Assembly (NCBI GenBank): GCA_945883815.1
Contig: CAMCYJ010000003.1
Span: 20,671-84,670 of the forward strand
From: Akkermansia muciniphila
GTDB lineage: Bacteria; Verrucomicrobiota; Verrucomicrobiia; Limisphaerales; UBA9464
DNA length: 64,000 nt
Direction of reading: 5' to 3'
The notes under the pieces were generated by a model. The model made no database searches. It was given only the letters and a program-made list of their open reading frames with translations, and was not told the origin of the DNA. The stretch's first letter is position 1. Each line of letters begins with the position of its first letter. Made by a program: the position numbers and the translations under genes. This document shows, piece after piece, positions 16,982 through 25,855 of this stretch.

Positions 16982-18910
16982 TTATCGTGAGAGCCGATAG
17001 TACCGTGTGGTGGCTGCTTCCACGATGCGCACGGGGGGAATCGGTAGCGGACCCGCCAGAGAAGCCCATGGACCGGAGGGAGTGTCCGCTTGTTGGAGAA
17101 AGAATCCCGTGCCGACCCAGTCGAGGGTGATGAGGCCGTTATCCCGATGGATGATAATGGCTGGAGGCCGCGAGGCGGGAACTTCCAGAGTGACCGTGGC
17201 TCCCAAGGTGATGTCCGAGCTGCGGGCACTGGAATTGTGGACCTCGACGGCCAGCACGTTGTCGCCAGCCCGGAGGATGCCATCGACAGGGACAATGAAG
17301 TCATCGGTGCAGTCGGCATTGCCTCTGCAGGGAAGGCCGGTTGCAAAGGTGGAGTTCACGATTTCGGCGGGTGCGGCGGGCATCCGGATTCGATGGATCT
17401 CTCGCCCGTTGAGGTGAAAAACTGCGCCGTCGTCAATGTAGGCCGACACCGAGAGGGTTGCTCCGGCCGATACGTCGGTGGCTTTGAAATAGGTTCGAAA
17501 GGAGTAGGTGGTGTAGGGGAAACCGGTCGATGGATTGTTGGGCATGCGTTCGCCCAAGAGATTCGGATCGAGTGTGGAACCGGCCGCACTGGCATTGGCC
17601 CAGAGCAGCGCAGCTCCAGGTCCTTTCCAACCGGTGTCGACATAGTCGGTGGTTGTCCAAGCCGTGTCGTTGAGGTTGGCGGTGGTGTACCGCCATTCCG
17701 CGTTGAGGGGGACCACTTCGGTGGATATTACGGTTCGCGTGGTCCGGAAGAATTTGATGGGAGATTCGTGTCGGGTGCCATCGGCAATGCAAACCGCCTT
17801 AAAATAGTAGCCGATGCCGGGTGTCAGTCCGGTGAGTTGGACCGTATGTGTCGTGCCTGAGCTTCCTGTGAAACGGGTCACGGGATCGGGTGGGTTGGAG
17901 GTGCCCAGCTCCACCGACGCAGTGGCTTCCGTTGGAGTGGTCCACGAAAGGGTGGCTCCGTTGTCGGAGGGAACCACCTTCAGGTCGTTGATGAAACCCG
18001 GGATGGGTTTGGCGAAGATGCCGAGATGGCTGCCGATGGTGCGTTCCTTTCCGGAATCGGCGACGGCACTGGAGGCATTGAGTCGCAGGGGTTCGCCGAT
18101 GCTGTCTTCCATCACCAAGGTGGTGGAGCCACCACCGTCCATGTTGACGGCGTTGTAGGCCCCGGCCAACAGCATCCAGGCAGCCGTCTCATAATCGAAG
18201 GCGCCCACGCTGTGGTCCTGACGGCCGTCAATGCAGACGATGTAGAAGGTCTTGCCATCTTTGGAGACTCCGAAAGCGGTTCGGGGTTGCTGTTCGTGGA
18301 CCGAGCCAGCGGTATTGAGATAGCGCCGGGAAATATTGACCCCGTTGACGACTAACGAGTATCCGCCGGCAAGAGCGTGGAGCACGCCGTTGGTGGGGCC
18401 GGCCGGCCAGTTGTCTTCGATGATGCGAGCTGTTCGATTCACATCAAACAGAACGCAGGCCGGATAGGTTGCGCTGGGCATTGAAACCAGTGTCCCGTCA
18501 CTGATGGCCAACCCATTGAGCTGCATGGGTGTTCCCTCGGGCATGTAGTAGTCGGTGGGGGAAAAGAAGCTCGCATTCACGCCCAACTGCAGGCCGTGCT
18601 TTTTGACAAATCGGCTCACTGTCTGGCCGGAAGTTTCTCTGGAATTTGCCAGATAATTGGTGATTCGGGGTGTCGGAAGCAACGCGATGTCGGGATCCGT
18701 GAGATCCACTCGAATCAAATGGGCGACCATCAGGCTGGTGAAGTCGCCCGACGACTGGGTGTTGGTGCCCACCATGTATTCGACCCCTTTGAAAAGCGGG
18801 ATCCAGCCTGTGGTGACCGGTGCTGCGGATACCCACGGTATGAGGCAAATGAGGACGGAAAAAATCAGGGGTCCTAAGCGGAAGAACCAATGGTAGGGGT
18901 TCGGAATCAT
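16982..18910 (-). CDS. Secreted phosphodiester glycosidase (NAGPA domain) with C-terminal beta domains
   Basis: 642-residue exported protein with signal peptide residues 1-29. Residues about 60-305 are a NAGPA/DUF2233 domain with 'GVNASFFSPTDYYMPEGTPMQ', 'TAFGVSKDGKTFYIVCIDGRQ' and the active-site hallmark 'AVNMDGGGSTTLVMED'. The human homologue removes GlcNAc from GlcNAc-phospho-mannose, and bacterial members act on phosphodiester-linked glycans. A fibronectin-III-like domain follows (about 308-395) and then a beta-sandwich of carbohydrate-binding type ('ATLSVSAYIDDGAVFHLNGREIHR'). It is the last gene of a minus-strand array, 18 bp after the prepilin-like gene. A second, smaller NAGPA protein is encoded upstream in the same array. 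Confidence 0.85.
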   Translation of the reverse strand: MIPNPYHWFFRLGPLIFSVLICLIPWVSAAPVTTGWIPLFKGVEYMVGTNTQSSGDFTSLMVAHLIRVDLTDPDIALLPTPRITNYLANSRETSGQTVSRFVKKHGLQLGVNASFFSPTDYYMPEGTPMQLNGLAISDGTLVSMPSATYPACVLFDVNRTARIIEDNWPAGPTNGVLHALAGGYSLVVNGVNISRRYLNTAGSVHEQQPRTAFGVSKDGKTFYIVCIDGRQDHSVGAFDYETAAWMLLAGAYNAVNMDGGGSTTLVMEDSIGEPLRLNASSAVADSGKERTIGSHLGIFAKPIPGFINDLKVVPSDNGATLSWTTPTEATASVELGTSNPPDPVTRFTGSSGTTHTVQLTGLTPGIGYYFKAVCIADGTRHESPIKFFRTTRTVISTEVVPLNAEWRYTTANLNDTAWTTTDYVDTGWKGPGAALLWANASAAGSTLDPNLLGERMPNNPSTGFPYTTYSFRTYFKATDVSAGATLSVSAYIDDGAVFHLNGREIHRIRMPAAPAEIVNSTFATGLPCRGNADCTDDFIVPVDGILRAGDNVLAVEVHNSSARSSDITLGATVTLEVPASRPPAIIIHRDNGLITLDWVGTGFFLQQADTPSGPWASLAGPLPIPPVRIVEAATTRYYRLSR

Positions 18911-18928
18911 GGAGTGAGAATCGAAGGG

Positions 18929-19618
18929 TCAACGACCACTGTAGCGGTATCGGTAGCCGGGGATGGGATCCCGCGTGTAGGCGGCGTTGTAGCCGTCGTG
19001 ATAGATCTTCACCAAGTCCACATGGCCATCGACGAAACCGACGACACTCTCAGCGTCATTGTAAAATGGGGCGTTTCGTTTGCCGGTGCGGCTGCGGTGC
19101 CAGGACAGCGGTCCATGCGCCGTCCATTCCATCACCAGAAGCGTCCGGTCGGGCTGGCGAATCTCCGGCAGGCGCCAGCCGGCGATATTGGGTGCGCCGA
19201 GCAAGAGGACACCATTGAACGGGTAGCTGGAGAAATCGAAACGCTCGGATTGGTGGAAGGGTTTGGGGTCTGTATAACCGCGGTCGTCGGGGCAGGCGAA
19301 AGTTGAGTCGGTGGCGGCCGAGGCTCCTTGGAGTCCGAGGTAGGATTTCACCTGCTCCTTGTACCACCATTGAAATTCCCCGGGAGCCTCCACGGGGCCC
19401 GGCAGCGTTTGGCCGTGATCGGCGGCAAATTGAAGGCAGGCGCGGCTGACGCTGTTCAGGTTGGCCCGGCACCGTTCGAGACGTGCCCGTGAACGCGACA
19501 CGGTGATCGGCGTCCAGACCAGCGGGAGGAGCAGGCTCGCCAGAGCGATGCCGACGAGCAAATCGGTCCGGGTGAATCCCCTGTGATTCATGGAAATCGA
19601 ACAAAGCCGAACCCTCAT
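18929..19618 (-). CDS. Atypical prepilin-like protein with 'FTRTDLL' N-terminus
   Basis: About 229 residues with a short basic leader, then 'G|FTRTDLLVGIALASLLLPL', a prepilin cleavage site and hydrophobic helix. Position +5 is Asp instead of the almost invariant Glu. The globular part ends with 'GFVDGHVDLV', a DG motif in which Asn replaces the His of the H-x9-DG signature. The GTG/ATG choice is open: ATG at 19618 overlaps the previous stop as ATGA, suggesting coupling, while ATG at 19591 gives a 5-residue leader. Such proteins are pseudopilin-like and secreted; whether this one assembles into a filament is unknown. It lies between a one-TM protein and a phosphodiester glycosidase. Confidence 0.78.
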   Translation of the reverse strand: MRVRLCSISMNHRGFTRTDLLVGIALASLLLPLVWTPITVSRSRARLERCRANLNSVSRACLQFAADHGQTLPGPVEAPGEFQWWYKEQVKSYLGLQGASAATDSTFACPDDRGYTDPKPFHQSERFDFSSYPFNGVLLLGAPNIAGWRLPEIRQPDRTLLVMEWTAHGPLSWHRSRTGKRNAPFYNDAESVVGFVDGHVDLVKIYHDGYNAAYTRDPIPGYRYRYSGR

Positions 19619-20277
19619 GGGCGCCCCTTGGGTTTGGGTTTTTGGAGGAGGGCTTTGGAATCCATCCGGCGATAAAGTGCTTCGAAGCGGTCTGGAGTTT
19701 TTTTGGGTTGCTTCGGGTCGCTGCTGGGTGGCAGGGCCAGTACGCCGCCATGGAGCAAGCCCATCGAGGCCAGTTGAGCGGGATCCAGGACCTCCGCGGA
19801 TGAGCCCGGGCAAAAAGCGATGACTGAGGCTTTTGGAGTTCCCAAGGCCAGTCGCTGATCTTCAGCCAGCAGCACCGGCCCCATGAGCGAGACCACGACG
19901 TCGCCTTTGCTGGATTTTCGAAGGACATCGAACAAGTCGCCTTCTGGGACGTGAATGGGGCGAAGGGGGTCTTCTGCCACGAGCCGCAAGTCGGTGACAG
20001 GGTGTCCGGACTTTTGCATCTCGGCGGTGAAACTCCTGAGCGCCAAATCCATCGCGGGTTGCTCGAACTCCGAAGTGTCACGGGCGAAGACCACCACCCG
20101 ACCGCCTGATCCAGCATGGGCCAAAGCCTCTTGGGCGAGCGCCTGTCCGATTTTTTGGTGCAGCGTCCCACTCGGTCGCGGAGCGACGTCGATCCAACCC
20201 AGGGCCCACGACGCAATCACGACACTGATGGCACAGGTGCCGATGGCGATGGCTTGGATGCCGCGATGATCGCGCAT
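19615..20277 (-). CDS. One-TM extracytoplasmic protein of unknown function, linked to prepilins
   Basis: 220 residues. One N-terminal membrane segment (about 9-28, 'IAIGTCAISVVIASWALGWI') anchors a domain of about 190 residues that should lie outside the cytoplasmic membrane. That domain shows alternating strands and helices: 'GGRVVVFARDTSEFEQPAMDLALRSF', 'GDVVVSLMGPVLL', 'SVIAFCPGSSAEVLD'. This is reminiscent of a periplasmic-binding-protein half-fold, but I cannot name the family. The C-terminus is Lys/Pro-rich. It starts 17 bp after the upstream prepilin stop and its own stop overlaps the next start, so it belongs to the same operon. Confidence 0.75.
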   Translation of the reverse strand: MRDHRGIQAIAIGTCAISVVIASWALGWIDVAPRPSGTLHQKIGQALAQEALAHAGSGGRVVVFARDTSEFEQPAMDLALRSFTAEMQKSGHPVTDLRLVAEDPLRPIHVPEGDLFDVLRKSSKGDVVVSLMGPVLLAEDQRLALGTPKASVIAFCPGSSAEVLDPAQLASMGLLHGGVLALPPSSDPKQPKKTPDRFEALYRRMDSKALLQKPKPKGRP

Positions 20278-20294
20278 GGCTCGTGGGAGGAGCG

Positions 20295-20957
20295 TCAGAG
20301 AACGCCGCGAGGTTTGGAAAACACCACGTTGGTGAGACCGCTGGCGAGGGCTTGATTGATGGCCGAGCGGAGCGCAGCCGTCTTCGTCAAGAGAACACTG
20401 CCATCGGTCATCGCCAGATTGCCGGCTCGGACATGCAGTGTCTTGTCCCATGCGGCGTCGATCGAAGCTCCAAGGAACCGGCTCCATCGAGGATCAAAAC
20501 CTCCCCCACCCCCGGTGACGTTGGCGTCACCGGAAATCATGGTCTGGGGTTTGAGTTCCTCGGCTTTCAGACCGACGAAGTAGCTCACATTGGCGAAACC
20601 ATCGAGATTCACCCAGTTGGTCCCCGGCCTCGGTATTTTTTCGGCCGGACACACCAGAACGCTCGGGTTGGAGAGTTCATTGGAGCAGGCCCGGAAATGA
20701 TCGGCCCAGTCTTCAGAACCGGCCGTTCCACCATTGGTCACTCCCAACTGCCATGGGTACCGATCTTGATTGTCGTTGGCCCACAATCTCAAACCGAGGC
20801 CGACGGTCTTGAGATTGTTCAGGCAGGCGATGTTCTTGGCCCGCGCCTTCGCCATGCCCAGCGCTGGAAGCAGCATCGAAGCAAGGATTGCGATGATGGC
20901 GATCACCACCAGCAATTCGATGAGCGTGAAGGCACGTTGTCCCCGGGGAGGTTTCAT
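20295..20957 (-). CDS. Prepilin-type protein (FTLIELL, H-x9-DG)
   Basis: 220 residues from the ATG at 20957 (an ATG at 20984 is also in frame). Leader 'MKPPRGQRA' is followed by '[24 protein letters not shown]', a type IV prepilin/pseudopilin methylation and cleavage signal with Glu at +5. Here the residue before Phe is Ala rather than Gly. '[25 protein letters not shown]' is the helix seen in PVC-superphylum pseudopilins, and '[13 protein letters not shown]' is an H-x9-DG motif. Probably exported through a type II/IV-like machine encoded elsewhere. Function unknown. In an array with CotH and phosphodiester glycosidase genes. Confidence 0.88.
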   Translation of the reverse strand: MKPPRGQRAFTLIELLVVIAIIAILASMLLPALGMAKARAKNIACLNNLKTVGLGLRLWANDNQDRYPWQLGVTNGGTAGSEDWADHFRACSNELSNPSVLVCPAEKIPRPGTNWVNLDGFANVSYFVGLKAEELKPQTMISGDANVTGGGGGFDPRWSRFLGASIDAAWDKTLHVRAGNLAMTDGSVLLTKTAALRSAINQALASGLTNVVFSKPRGVL

Positions 20958-21074
20958 TGTTTCAGCCAGGAGATTAATCGACACAATTACAGGTGTAACT
21001 AGCAGACATCTCGGGTCTCAGCAAATTGGAGTTGGTGAGTGCGGATGATTGAAGATTCAGATGCCTTTCGGCAA

Positions 21075-22652
21075 TCACCCAATCCGATGGATCCGGAGGG
21101 CTTTCGTATCCAAATCGACGATGCCACGGCGCCCGCGGAAGGCGATGCGAAGCCGGGTGGTTGTCGACGCGGATTCGACGTTGAATTCGAGGCGGAGCGG
21201 TTGTCCCGTCCGGGATTCAGAATGAAGCCATTCCTTGGAAGCTTGGCCGATCTTTTGCACAAAAACACCTCCGGGCTCGCCAAAGGGCAGGGGTTCAAAA
21301 TGGTCCAGTCGGACCCAGGCTTCGAGCCGGTAGCGTCCCGGAGGCAAGGTGCCCGTCCAGGTCCATCCGGCCAGGGTTGCCTCTTGGGCGCGGATCCGGA
21401 GCTGGGAGCCTCCCTCTGGAGTTTTCACCTCCGACAACTCGGCGTTTATCGGAGTGGGATCGGGTCTCCAGCCGGACAAAAGGGTTTCAGAGCCACGGAG
21501 TACGGACACGGGTTCTGCAGATTGTTTTTGGAGGTCTAGAACCTCCCATCGTCGACTCCATTCATCCATCAGCTGGTCGGCGCCAACTCGTATCTCCTGC
21601 CATTCGTTCCGACTCAGATGCGGGCGCAGTTGTTCCATGCGCTCAGCAAGATGACCTTTCACCGCGGATGGGGCGGACAATCGCCCGCGGAAAGCCTGAA
21701 TTTTTTGGAAAACCAGCTTCGCCCCGTCCGGGCGGGCCATGACTGCTTCTGCCATCGGTCCGGCCATCGCGGGAGGCCACGGAAGTTCGGGGGCCGTGAA
21801 CAGTCGATCGAGTCCGTGAGGAATCCATTGCAGGCCGCTGCCATCTGATGGAACCCAGATGCGGTAGTTGTTGTGAGCCAGACTGTATCCATCGGCATGC
21901 GCCAGCAGCACTTCCGCTGCGATGAAGCCGATGAGCGATGATTCGTTGATGCAAACTGCAGTGGAGTTCCAGCGGTTCGTCACTGGCAGGGATGGCGCTG
22001 CGAGAAATGGTCGAGGCAATCGGGAGGCGGATTCTTGCCCGTAAGACGTGACTCGTCGGAAGTCGGGTGGACCGTTGGTTTTGGCAACGGATTCGAAGAG
22101 GGCCCCTCCTTTCCCAGCAAAGGATCGCTCGATCCAATCGGGGGTGAATCCTTCGATGAGCACATAAAGGCCGAGATCCCGGCCATTGAGCAACACCCGG
22201 GCATGGGTGGCTGAGGTCGTTGGAATCCCGAGTGCGCTCAACATCTCGCGGCCGAGGATTTCCCGCCACCGGCTGGAGTCCTCCACGCCATTGTTGAGAT
22301 GCAGTTTGGTGGTCCCCAGAATGCGCTCGGATTCGGAACGTTTCGAGGTGGAGAGCGTGAAGGAAGGGCGGTCGTCGATCGGGCGGAAACTGCCGGTGGC
22401 TCCCTTGAGATGAAGTCTTAGTTCCACCATGGGATGGCCGTCGATCTGAGCCCGGGCTAGGACATCGGTTCGAGGGGCCGTGCGAAGCGCGGCCACCGGG
22501 TTTTCGTCGAGCTGGATTTCAATGCGGTGCAACGGAGTCGCGGGGTCGAAGAGTTCGGAACCTTCGACCTCCGAGGCCGCCAGAAACAAAGAGACGAGGG
22601 TGCCGTGCGCGAACAGTTGGCCAAAGAGCCGTATGTTCCGATGCGGACTCAC
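21075..22652 (-). CDS. CotH-type protein kinase family, exported
   Basis: 525-residue protein whose N-terminus (about 1-32) looks like a signal peptide. CotH of Bacillus spores is an atypical protein kinase. Family blocks seen here are 'LRLHLKGATGSFRPIDDRPSFTLS', 'LHLNNGVEDSSRWREILGREML', 'RDLGLYVLIEGF', 'HADGYSLAHNNYRIW' and the metal-binding-like 'WIPHGLDRLF'. A C-terminal domain (about 390-525) is beta-rich, with 'RYRLEAWVRLDHF', like a carbohydrate-binding module. The GTG start overlaps the TGA of the upstream phosphodiester glycosidase (GTGA), so the two are translationally coupled. Targets are unknown; PVC bacteria carry many secreted CotH proteins. Confidence 0.85.
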   Translation of the reverse strand: MSPHRNIRLFGQLFAHGTLVSLFLAASEVEGSELFDPATPLHRIEIQLDENPVAALRTAPRTDVLARAQIDGHPMVELRLHLKGATGSFRPIDDRPSFTLSTSKRSESERILGTTKLHLNNGVEDSSRWREILGREMLSALGIPTTSATHARVLLNGRDLGLYVLIEGFTPDWIERSFAGKGGALFESVAKTNGPPDFRRVTSYGQESASRLPRPFLAAPSLPVTNRWNSTAVCINESSLIGFIAAEVLLAHADGYSLAHNNYRIWVPSDGSGLQWIPHGLDRLFTAPELPWPPAMAGPMAEAVMARPDGAKLVFQKIQAFRGRLSAPSAVKGHLAERMEQLRPHLSRNEWQEIRVGADQLMDEWSRRWEVLDLQKQSAEPVSVLRGSETLLSGWRPDPTPINAELSEVKTPEGGSQLRIRAQEATLAGWTWTGTLPPGRYRLEAWVRLDHFEPLPFGEPGGVFVQKIGQASKEWLHSESRTGQPLRLEFNVESASTTTRLRIAFRGRRGIVDLDTKALRIHRIG

Positions 22653-23833
22653 GGTGCCGGGTTTTCGGGTCGAACTATCACCAGCGCGTTGGCGATCGGG
22701 CGCTCACCGCCATCGCTGGGGTGATTGCGAATTCGACCGTCGGCCCACAAGGTCGCAGACCCGCCGCCATCCAGATTCATGGCCTCGCTGCAGCCGATGG
22801 CGGCCAGATGCTTTCCGAGTTCCTCGAGGGTCATTCCGACGGATTCCTTTTGCCGGCCGTCGACCGAGACAAAAAAGTAATGTTCTCGGTTCCACCCAAC
22901 GGCCGAGCGGGGGTGTCGCTCCTTCATGGACTTGAATTGATAGGCGTCGTCATCCGGGATCTCGATTCGGACGGCACGGTGGTTTCGCACCAACATGGGC
23001 CCGCCACCAATCCCGCTCACGGCATCATTCATGGGCACGCTCGTGGATAAATCGACCTCAAGAACTTGTTGAGTGTTGACAGTGGGGAGGCGACGGACGA
23101 GGGCCGGGCCAGCTGAGAGGACGAAACCATGGGTGGGAATGGGGCTATTGCCTCCATCACGGATTTCTGTGACCCGGAGCTTCATGCGGGCACCGATTGG
23201 AAGGCCAGAAGTCGTCCCGGACGCCTCGGGAGCGAGAATCCACTCTCGACCTCCCCGGGTGCGGGTCGAAGGCCCGGTAGTCGGGGTGAAGAGGACCAAG
23301 CGATTGGGAGCCGATTCTTCGTTGAACCCCATGGCGGCCTTGGACCCATCCGGCCAGGTGACTTGGAATCGCGACTCGACGTCGTCCATGTGAGGTTCTC
23401 CGGCACGATCGATCCAAAGACTAACCCCCAGGGGAGCGCTGACCAGGACCCCGTCGATCAATTGAAGGCCACGGGGATCTCCAGCGTAAGTGCCTTCGCG
23501 CTGATAAAAGTCGCCATTGATGGCGGCAACCGGTCGCCCGACCGCCTTGGGCAAGCCACGGAGATGATCTGAAATATTGGCCAAACCAAACGCCCCGTTG
23601 CCTGCATGAACCGATCGGAGTTGGGAAGCGGGCCTCGATCGATCTACGCGAATCACATGAACCGAAACCGGTCCTGAAGACAGGACCTGATTGGTGTAGG
23701 CCAGGCCGGGTTGCAGCTCCGGCATCGCCGTCTCTAAAGGTTTGCCACATCCGGTGAGGAGCCAGATGCCGTGCAGGATGGCGACTGTTGTCGCCAAGGT
23801 TTGCACGATCCTGTTTTGGAACATGGAGAACAT
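22649..23833 (-). CDS. Phosphodiester glycosidase (NAGPA) lipoprotein
   Basis: About 394 residues. The N-terminal hydrophobic stretch ends in a lipobox, 'IWLLTGC', so the mature protein should be lipid-anchored. The NAGPA domain follows with 'AINGDFYQREGTYAGDPRGLQ', 'HPRSAVGWNREHYFFVSVDGRQ' and the catalytic hallmark 'AMNLDGGGSATLWADGRI'. It is predicted to hydrolyse a sugar-phosphodiester. In-frame starts exist at 23866, 23833 and 23824; either of the last two gives a sensible lipoprotein signal. It overlaps the CotH gene by 4 bp and is the second gene of the array. Confidence 0.85.
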   Translation of the reverse strand: MFSMFQNRIVQTLATTVAILHGIWLLTGCGKPLETAMPELQPGLAYTNQVLSSGPVSVHVIRVDRSRPASQLRSVHAGNGAFGLANISDHLRGLPKAVGRPVAAINGDFYQREGTYAGDPRGLQLIDGVLVSAPLGVSLWIDRAGEPHMDDVESRFQVTWPDGSKAAMGFNEESAPNRLVLFTPTTGPSTRTRGGREWILAPEASGTTSGLPIGARMKLRVTEIRDGGNSPIPTHGFVLSAGPALVRRLPTVNTQQVLEVDLSTSVPMNDAVSGIGGGPMLVRNHRAVRIEIPDDDAYQFKSMKERHPRSAVGWNREHYFFVSVDGRQKESVGMTLEELGKHLAAIGCSEAMNLDGGGSATLWADGRIRNHPSDGGERPIANALVIVRPENPAP

Positions 23834-23911
23834 CAGTATTTCGCTGGTGCAAGGGGCTTTTCGCATTTGCTGGCGCGCAGGACAAGCATGCCCCCAGCCC
23901 TTCGGAGGAAA

Positions 23912-24727
23912 TCAGCGGACGGGTACCGTGGCCCGCTCCTGAAGCCATTGGACATCGGTTGGGATGCGGGCGGGAGTGCCATGGCGGTTGTCTCTGGTGT
24001 TGTTCGGGCGGAGCGAAGGGTCGCGCCAACGCCGCGATTCGACATGTCCATCTGCCATTCCCAGCACGCCGCTCCGGTTGTGGTAGGAAGCCGGGCGATG
24101 AAAGTAGGTGGATCGTCCCATTTCGAAGCGAAACTCCGGCATGCAGAGGCTGGGCCAATCGACATCCAGAAATGTCAGGAGACTGGAGGGACTGGAGCGT
24201 TGTAAATCGGCCATGGTCGAAAATCGGACATGGGCCGCACTAAGGGGGCCGGAAGGTGCAATATTGTTGAGGTAACTGTTCAGGGCATAGCTCCGGACGA
24301 ACTGGTGGCGTCCAACTGCGATGCCGCGGTCGCTGGGGCACTTGTAAATGGCCGCGTCAGAAATGATGGAGGAAAAAGCAGAATATCGACGATCCAACAA
24401 CATGACCCGGTTGGTGAAAGCCATCAGGCCGCCTTGATGGGTATTGCCCGCCACCCAAAGAGGGGTGGCTCGAACGGCAACGTCCGTCCCGTTCGGAACC
24501 ATCCGATCCCCGTTGTCCTGGGCGTACAACTGCCAGGCGAGGTTCAATTGCTTCACATTGCCGGTGCACTGGATGCGTCGTGCGCTCTCTTTGGCCTGGC
24601 CGAGGGTGGGCAGGAGCAATCCGGCCAGGATGGCGATGATGGCCACGACCACCAACAGTTCGATGAGCGTAAACCCGCCTGAAGGGTGCAGCTCGCGACG
24701 CGGGCCAATTCCAGCGATCGGGGTCAT
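23912..24727 (-). CDS. Prepilin-type protein (FTLIELL, H-x9-DG)
   Basis: 271 residues. Leader of 18 residues, then '[25 protein letters not shown]', and '[28 protein letters not shown]', typical of verrucomicrobial and planctomycete pseudopilins. The globular part includes 'YKCPSDRG' and ends with the H-x9-DG motif '[19 protein letters not shown]'. It is the first gene of the seven-gene minus-strand array and about 80 bp upstream of the NAGPA lipoprotein. It is separated by only 64 bp from the end of a conserved small gene on the same strand, so the array's promoter may lie there or further upstream. Confidence 0.88.
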   Translation of the reverse strand: MTPIAGIGPRRELHPSGGFTLIELLVVVAIIAILAGLLLPTLGQAKESARRIQCTGNVKQLNLAWQLYAQDNGDRMVPNGTDVAVRATPLWVAGNTHQGGLMAFTNRVMLLDRRYSAFSSIISDAAIYKCPSDRGIAVGRHQFVRSYALNSYLNNIAPSGPLSAAHVRFSTMADLQRSSPSSLLTFLDVDWPSLCMPEFRFEMGRSTYFHRPASYHNRSGVLGMADGHVESRRWRDPSLRPNNTRDNRHGTPARIPTDVQWLQERATVPVR

Positions 24728-24791
24728 GTCTCAATCATGACCGATCGACAGTCTCTGCCAAGAACAGCCATGCCGTTCTGGGTGTTGGTTC

Positions 24792-25322
24792 TCAAAAGTA
24801 GGATTCCTTGTCTTTGAAGAGCAGGTTGAAGGTGGTCATCGAGCCGTAGCAGCGGGTGATGTATTGCTGCCAGTCGAACTTTTCAGCCGAGCTGAGGGTC
24901 TCGCTGGAGTTCACCTTTTGTTCCAGCACCCGCAGTTGATTGCGCATCAGCACCAGCTTGTGGAAGAAGGCCTCCAGTTCAACCTCCTTGGGTTGAAGGG
25001 AAGGGTCGGCGGGTTGCAACGTCATTTTGCCGGCCTTCCAGCGAGGGGCCAGTTCGTGAACCGTTCCATCCGGACGCTCAATGCCCAACCGGTTGACGGC
25101 CCCGTCCACGACTTGAGCGATCAAGGATGCCAGCGGCACGGGCAAACCCGACAAGGTGGCTTGTGCTTCGGCAGGCACGAGGCCACTGGCTTCCGGATCG
25201 ACCGGTTTGCGGCCTTCGAGGAAGAGGATTTCGGCGGCGAATTCGTTGATGGCTTTGACCACCCCCTCACCGAGTTGGGGATGGATGACGCGCTGGCCCA
25301 AGTGCAGTTCCGACAGTTTCAC
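24792..25322 (-). CDS. Conserved protein of unknown function with CarD-like N-terminal fold
   Basis: 176 residues, GTG start. The N-terminus 'LGQRVIHPQLGEGVVKAINEFAAEILFLEG' resembles the small SH3-like domain of CarD/TRCF-type proteins that bind RNA polymerase, but the match is short. The rest is helical with a possible coiled coil at about 125-150 ('FFHKLVLMRNQLRVLEQKVNSS') and ends 'WQQYITRCYGSMTTFNLLFKDKESYF'. No signal peptide or membrane segment, so cytosolic. It diverges from yajC-secDF. I do not recognise a named family; a role in transcription is only a guess. Confidence 0.72.
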   Translation of the reverse strand: MKLSELHLGQRVIHPQLGEGVVKAINEFAAEILFLEGRKPVDPEASGLVPAEAQATLSGLPVPLASLIAQVVDGAVNRLGIERPDGTVHELAPRWKAGKMTLQPADPSLQPKEVELEAFFHKLVLMRNQLRVLEQKVNSSETLSSAEKFDWQQYITRCYGSMTTFNLLFKDKESYF

Positions 25323-25498
25323 AAGACGAGTTCAGCAGTTTTTTTAGGGAATGCCGAGAACGGGATGACTATGAGTGACGAGAAAAGATGCCTCTTCGCT
25401 GTGGCCTCCCTCGTTGAAAAATTTCTACGCAGAGCCTTGGAACGGGCGCTTGCCAAGATTCTGGCCCTCCGTAGTCTCCCGGCTTCACTTTGCAACAC

Positions 25499-25843
25499 AT
25501 GTTGTCCAATTCATACGTCGCCATGCTGGCCCTGGGCGGTCCGCCTGCGGGCGCCCCACCGGAAGATCAAAAGAAAGCCATGTTCATGCAGGTCGGCATG
25601 ATGGTGTTCTTCGGAATCATCTTTTATGTCATGCTCATTCGCCCGCAGCAAAAGCGGGCCAAGGAGCAGGCCAAGATGCTCGGTGAATTGAAGGCCGGCG
25701 ACAAAGTGACCACCAGTTCCGGCATTGTCGGTATCGTGGTGGGTATCAAGGACAACTCCGTCACCATTCGCTCCGGCGAATCCAAGCTCGAGATCACCAA
25801 GGCCGCTGTCGGCGAGGTGGTTCCCGGCACTTCAGCCGCTTAA
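25499..25843 (+). CDS. yajC: Preprotein translocase accessory subunit YajC
   Basis: 114 residues, small single-TM subunit of the SecDF-YajC complex that helps SecYEG export proteins. A Pro/Gly-rich start is followed by a TM helix ('VGMMVFFGIIFYVMLIRPQQKRAKEQ') and the YajC signature 'MLGELKAGDKVTTSSGIVGIVVGIKDNSVTI'. ATG at 25499 chosen; a TTG three codons upstream is in frame. secDF follows 12 bp later, the usual order. Confidence 0.95.
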   Translation: MLSNSYVAMLALGGPPAGAPPEDQKKAMFMQVGMMVFFGIIFYVMLIRPQQKRAKEQAKMLGELKAGDKVTTSSGIVGIVVGIKDNSVTIRSGESKLEITKAAVGEVVPGTSAA

Positions 25844-25855
25844 TTTGTTTTCCCC

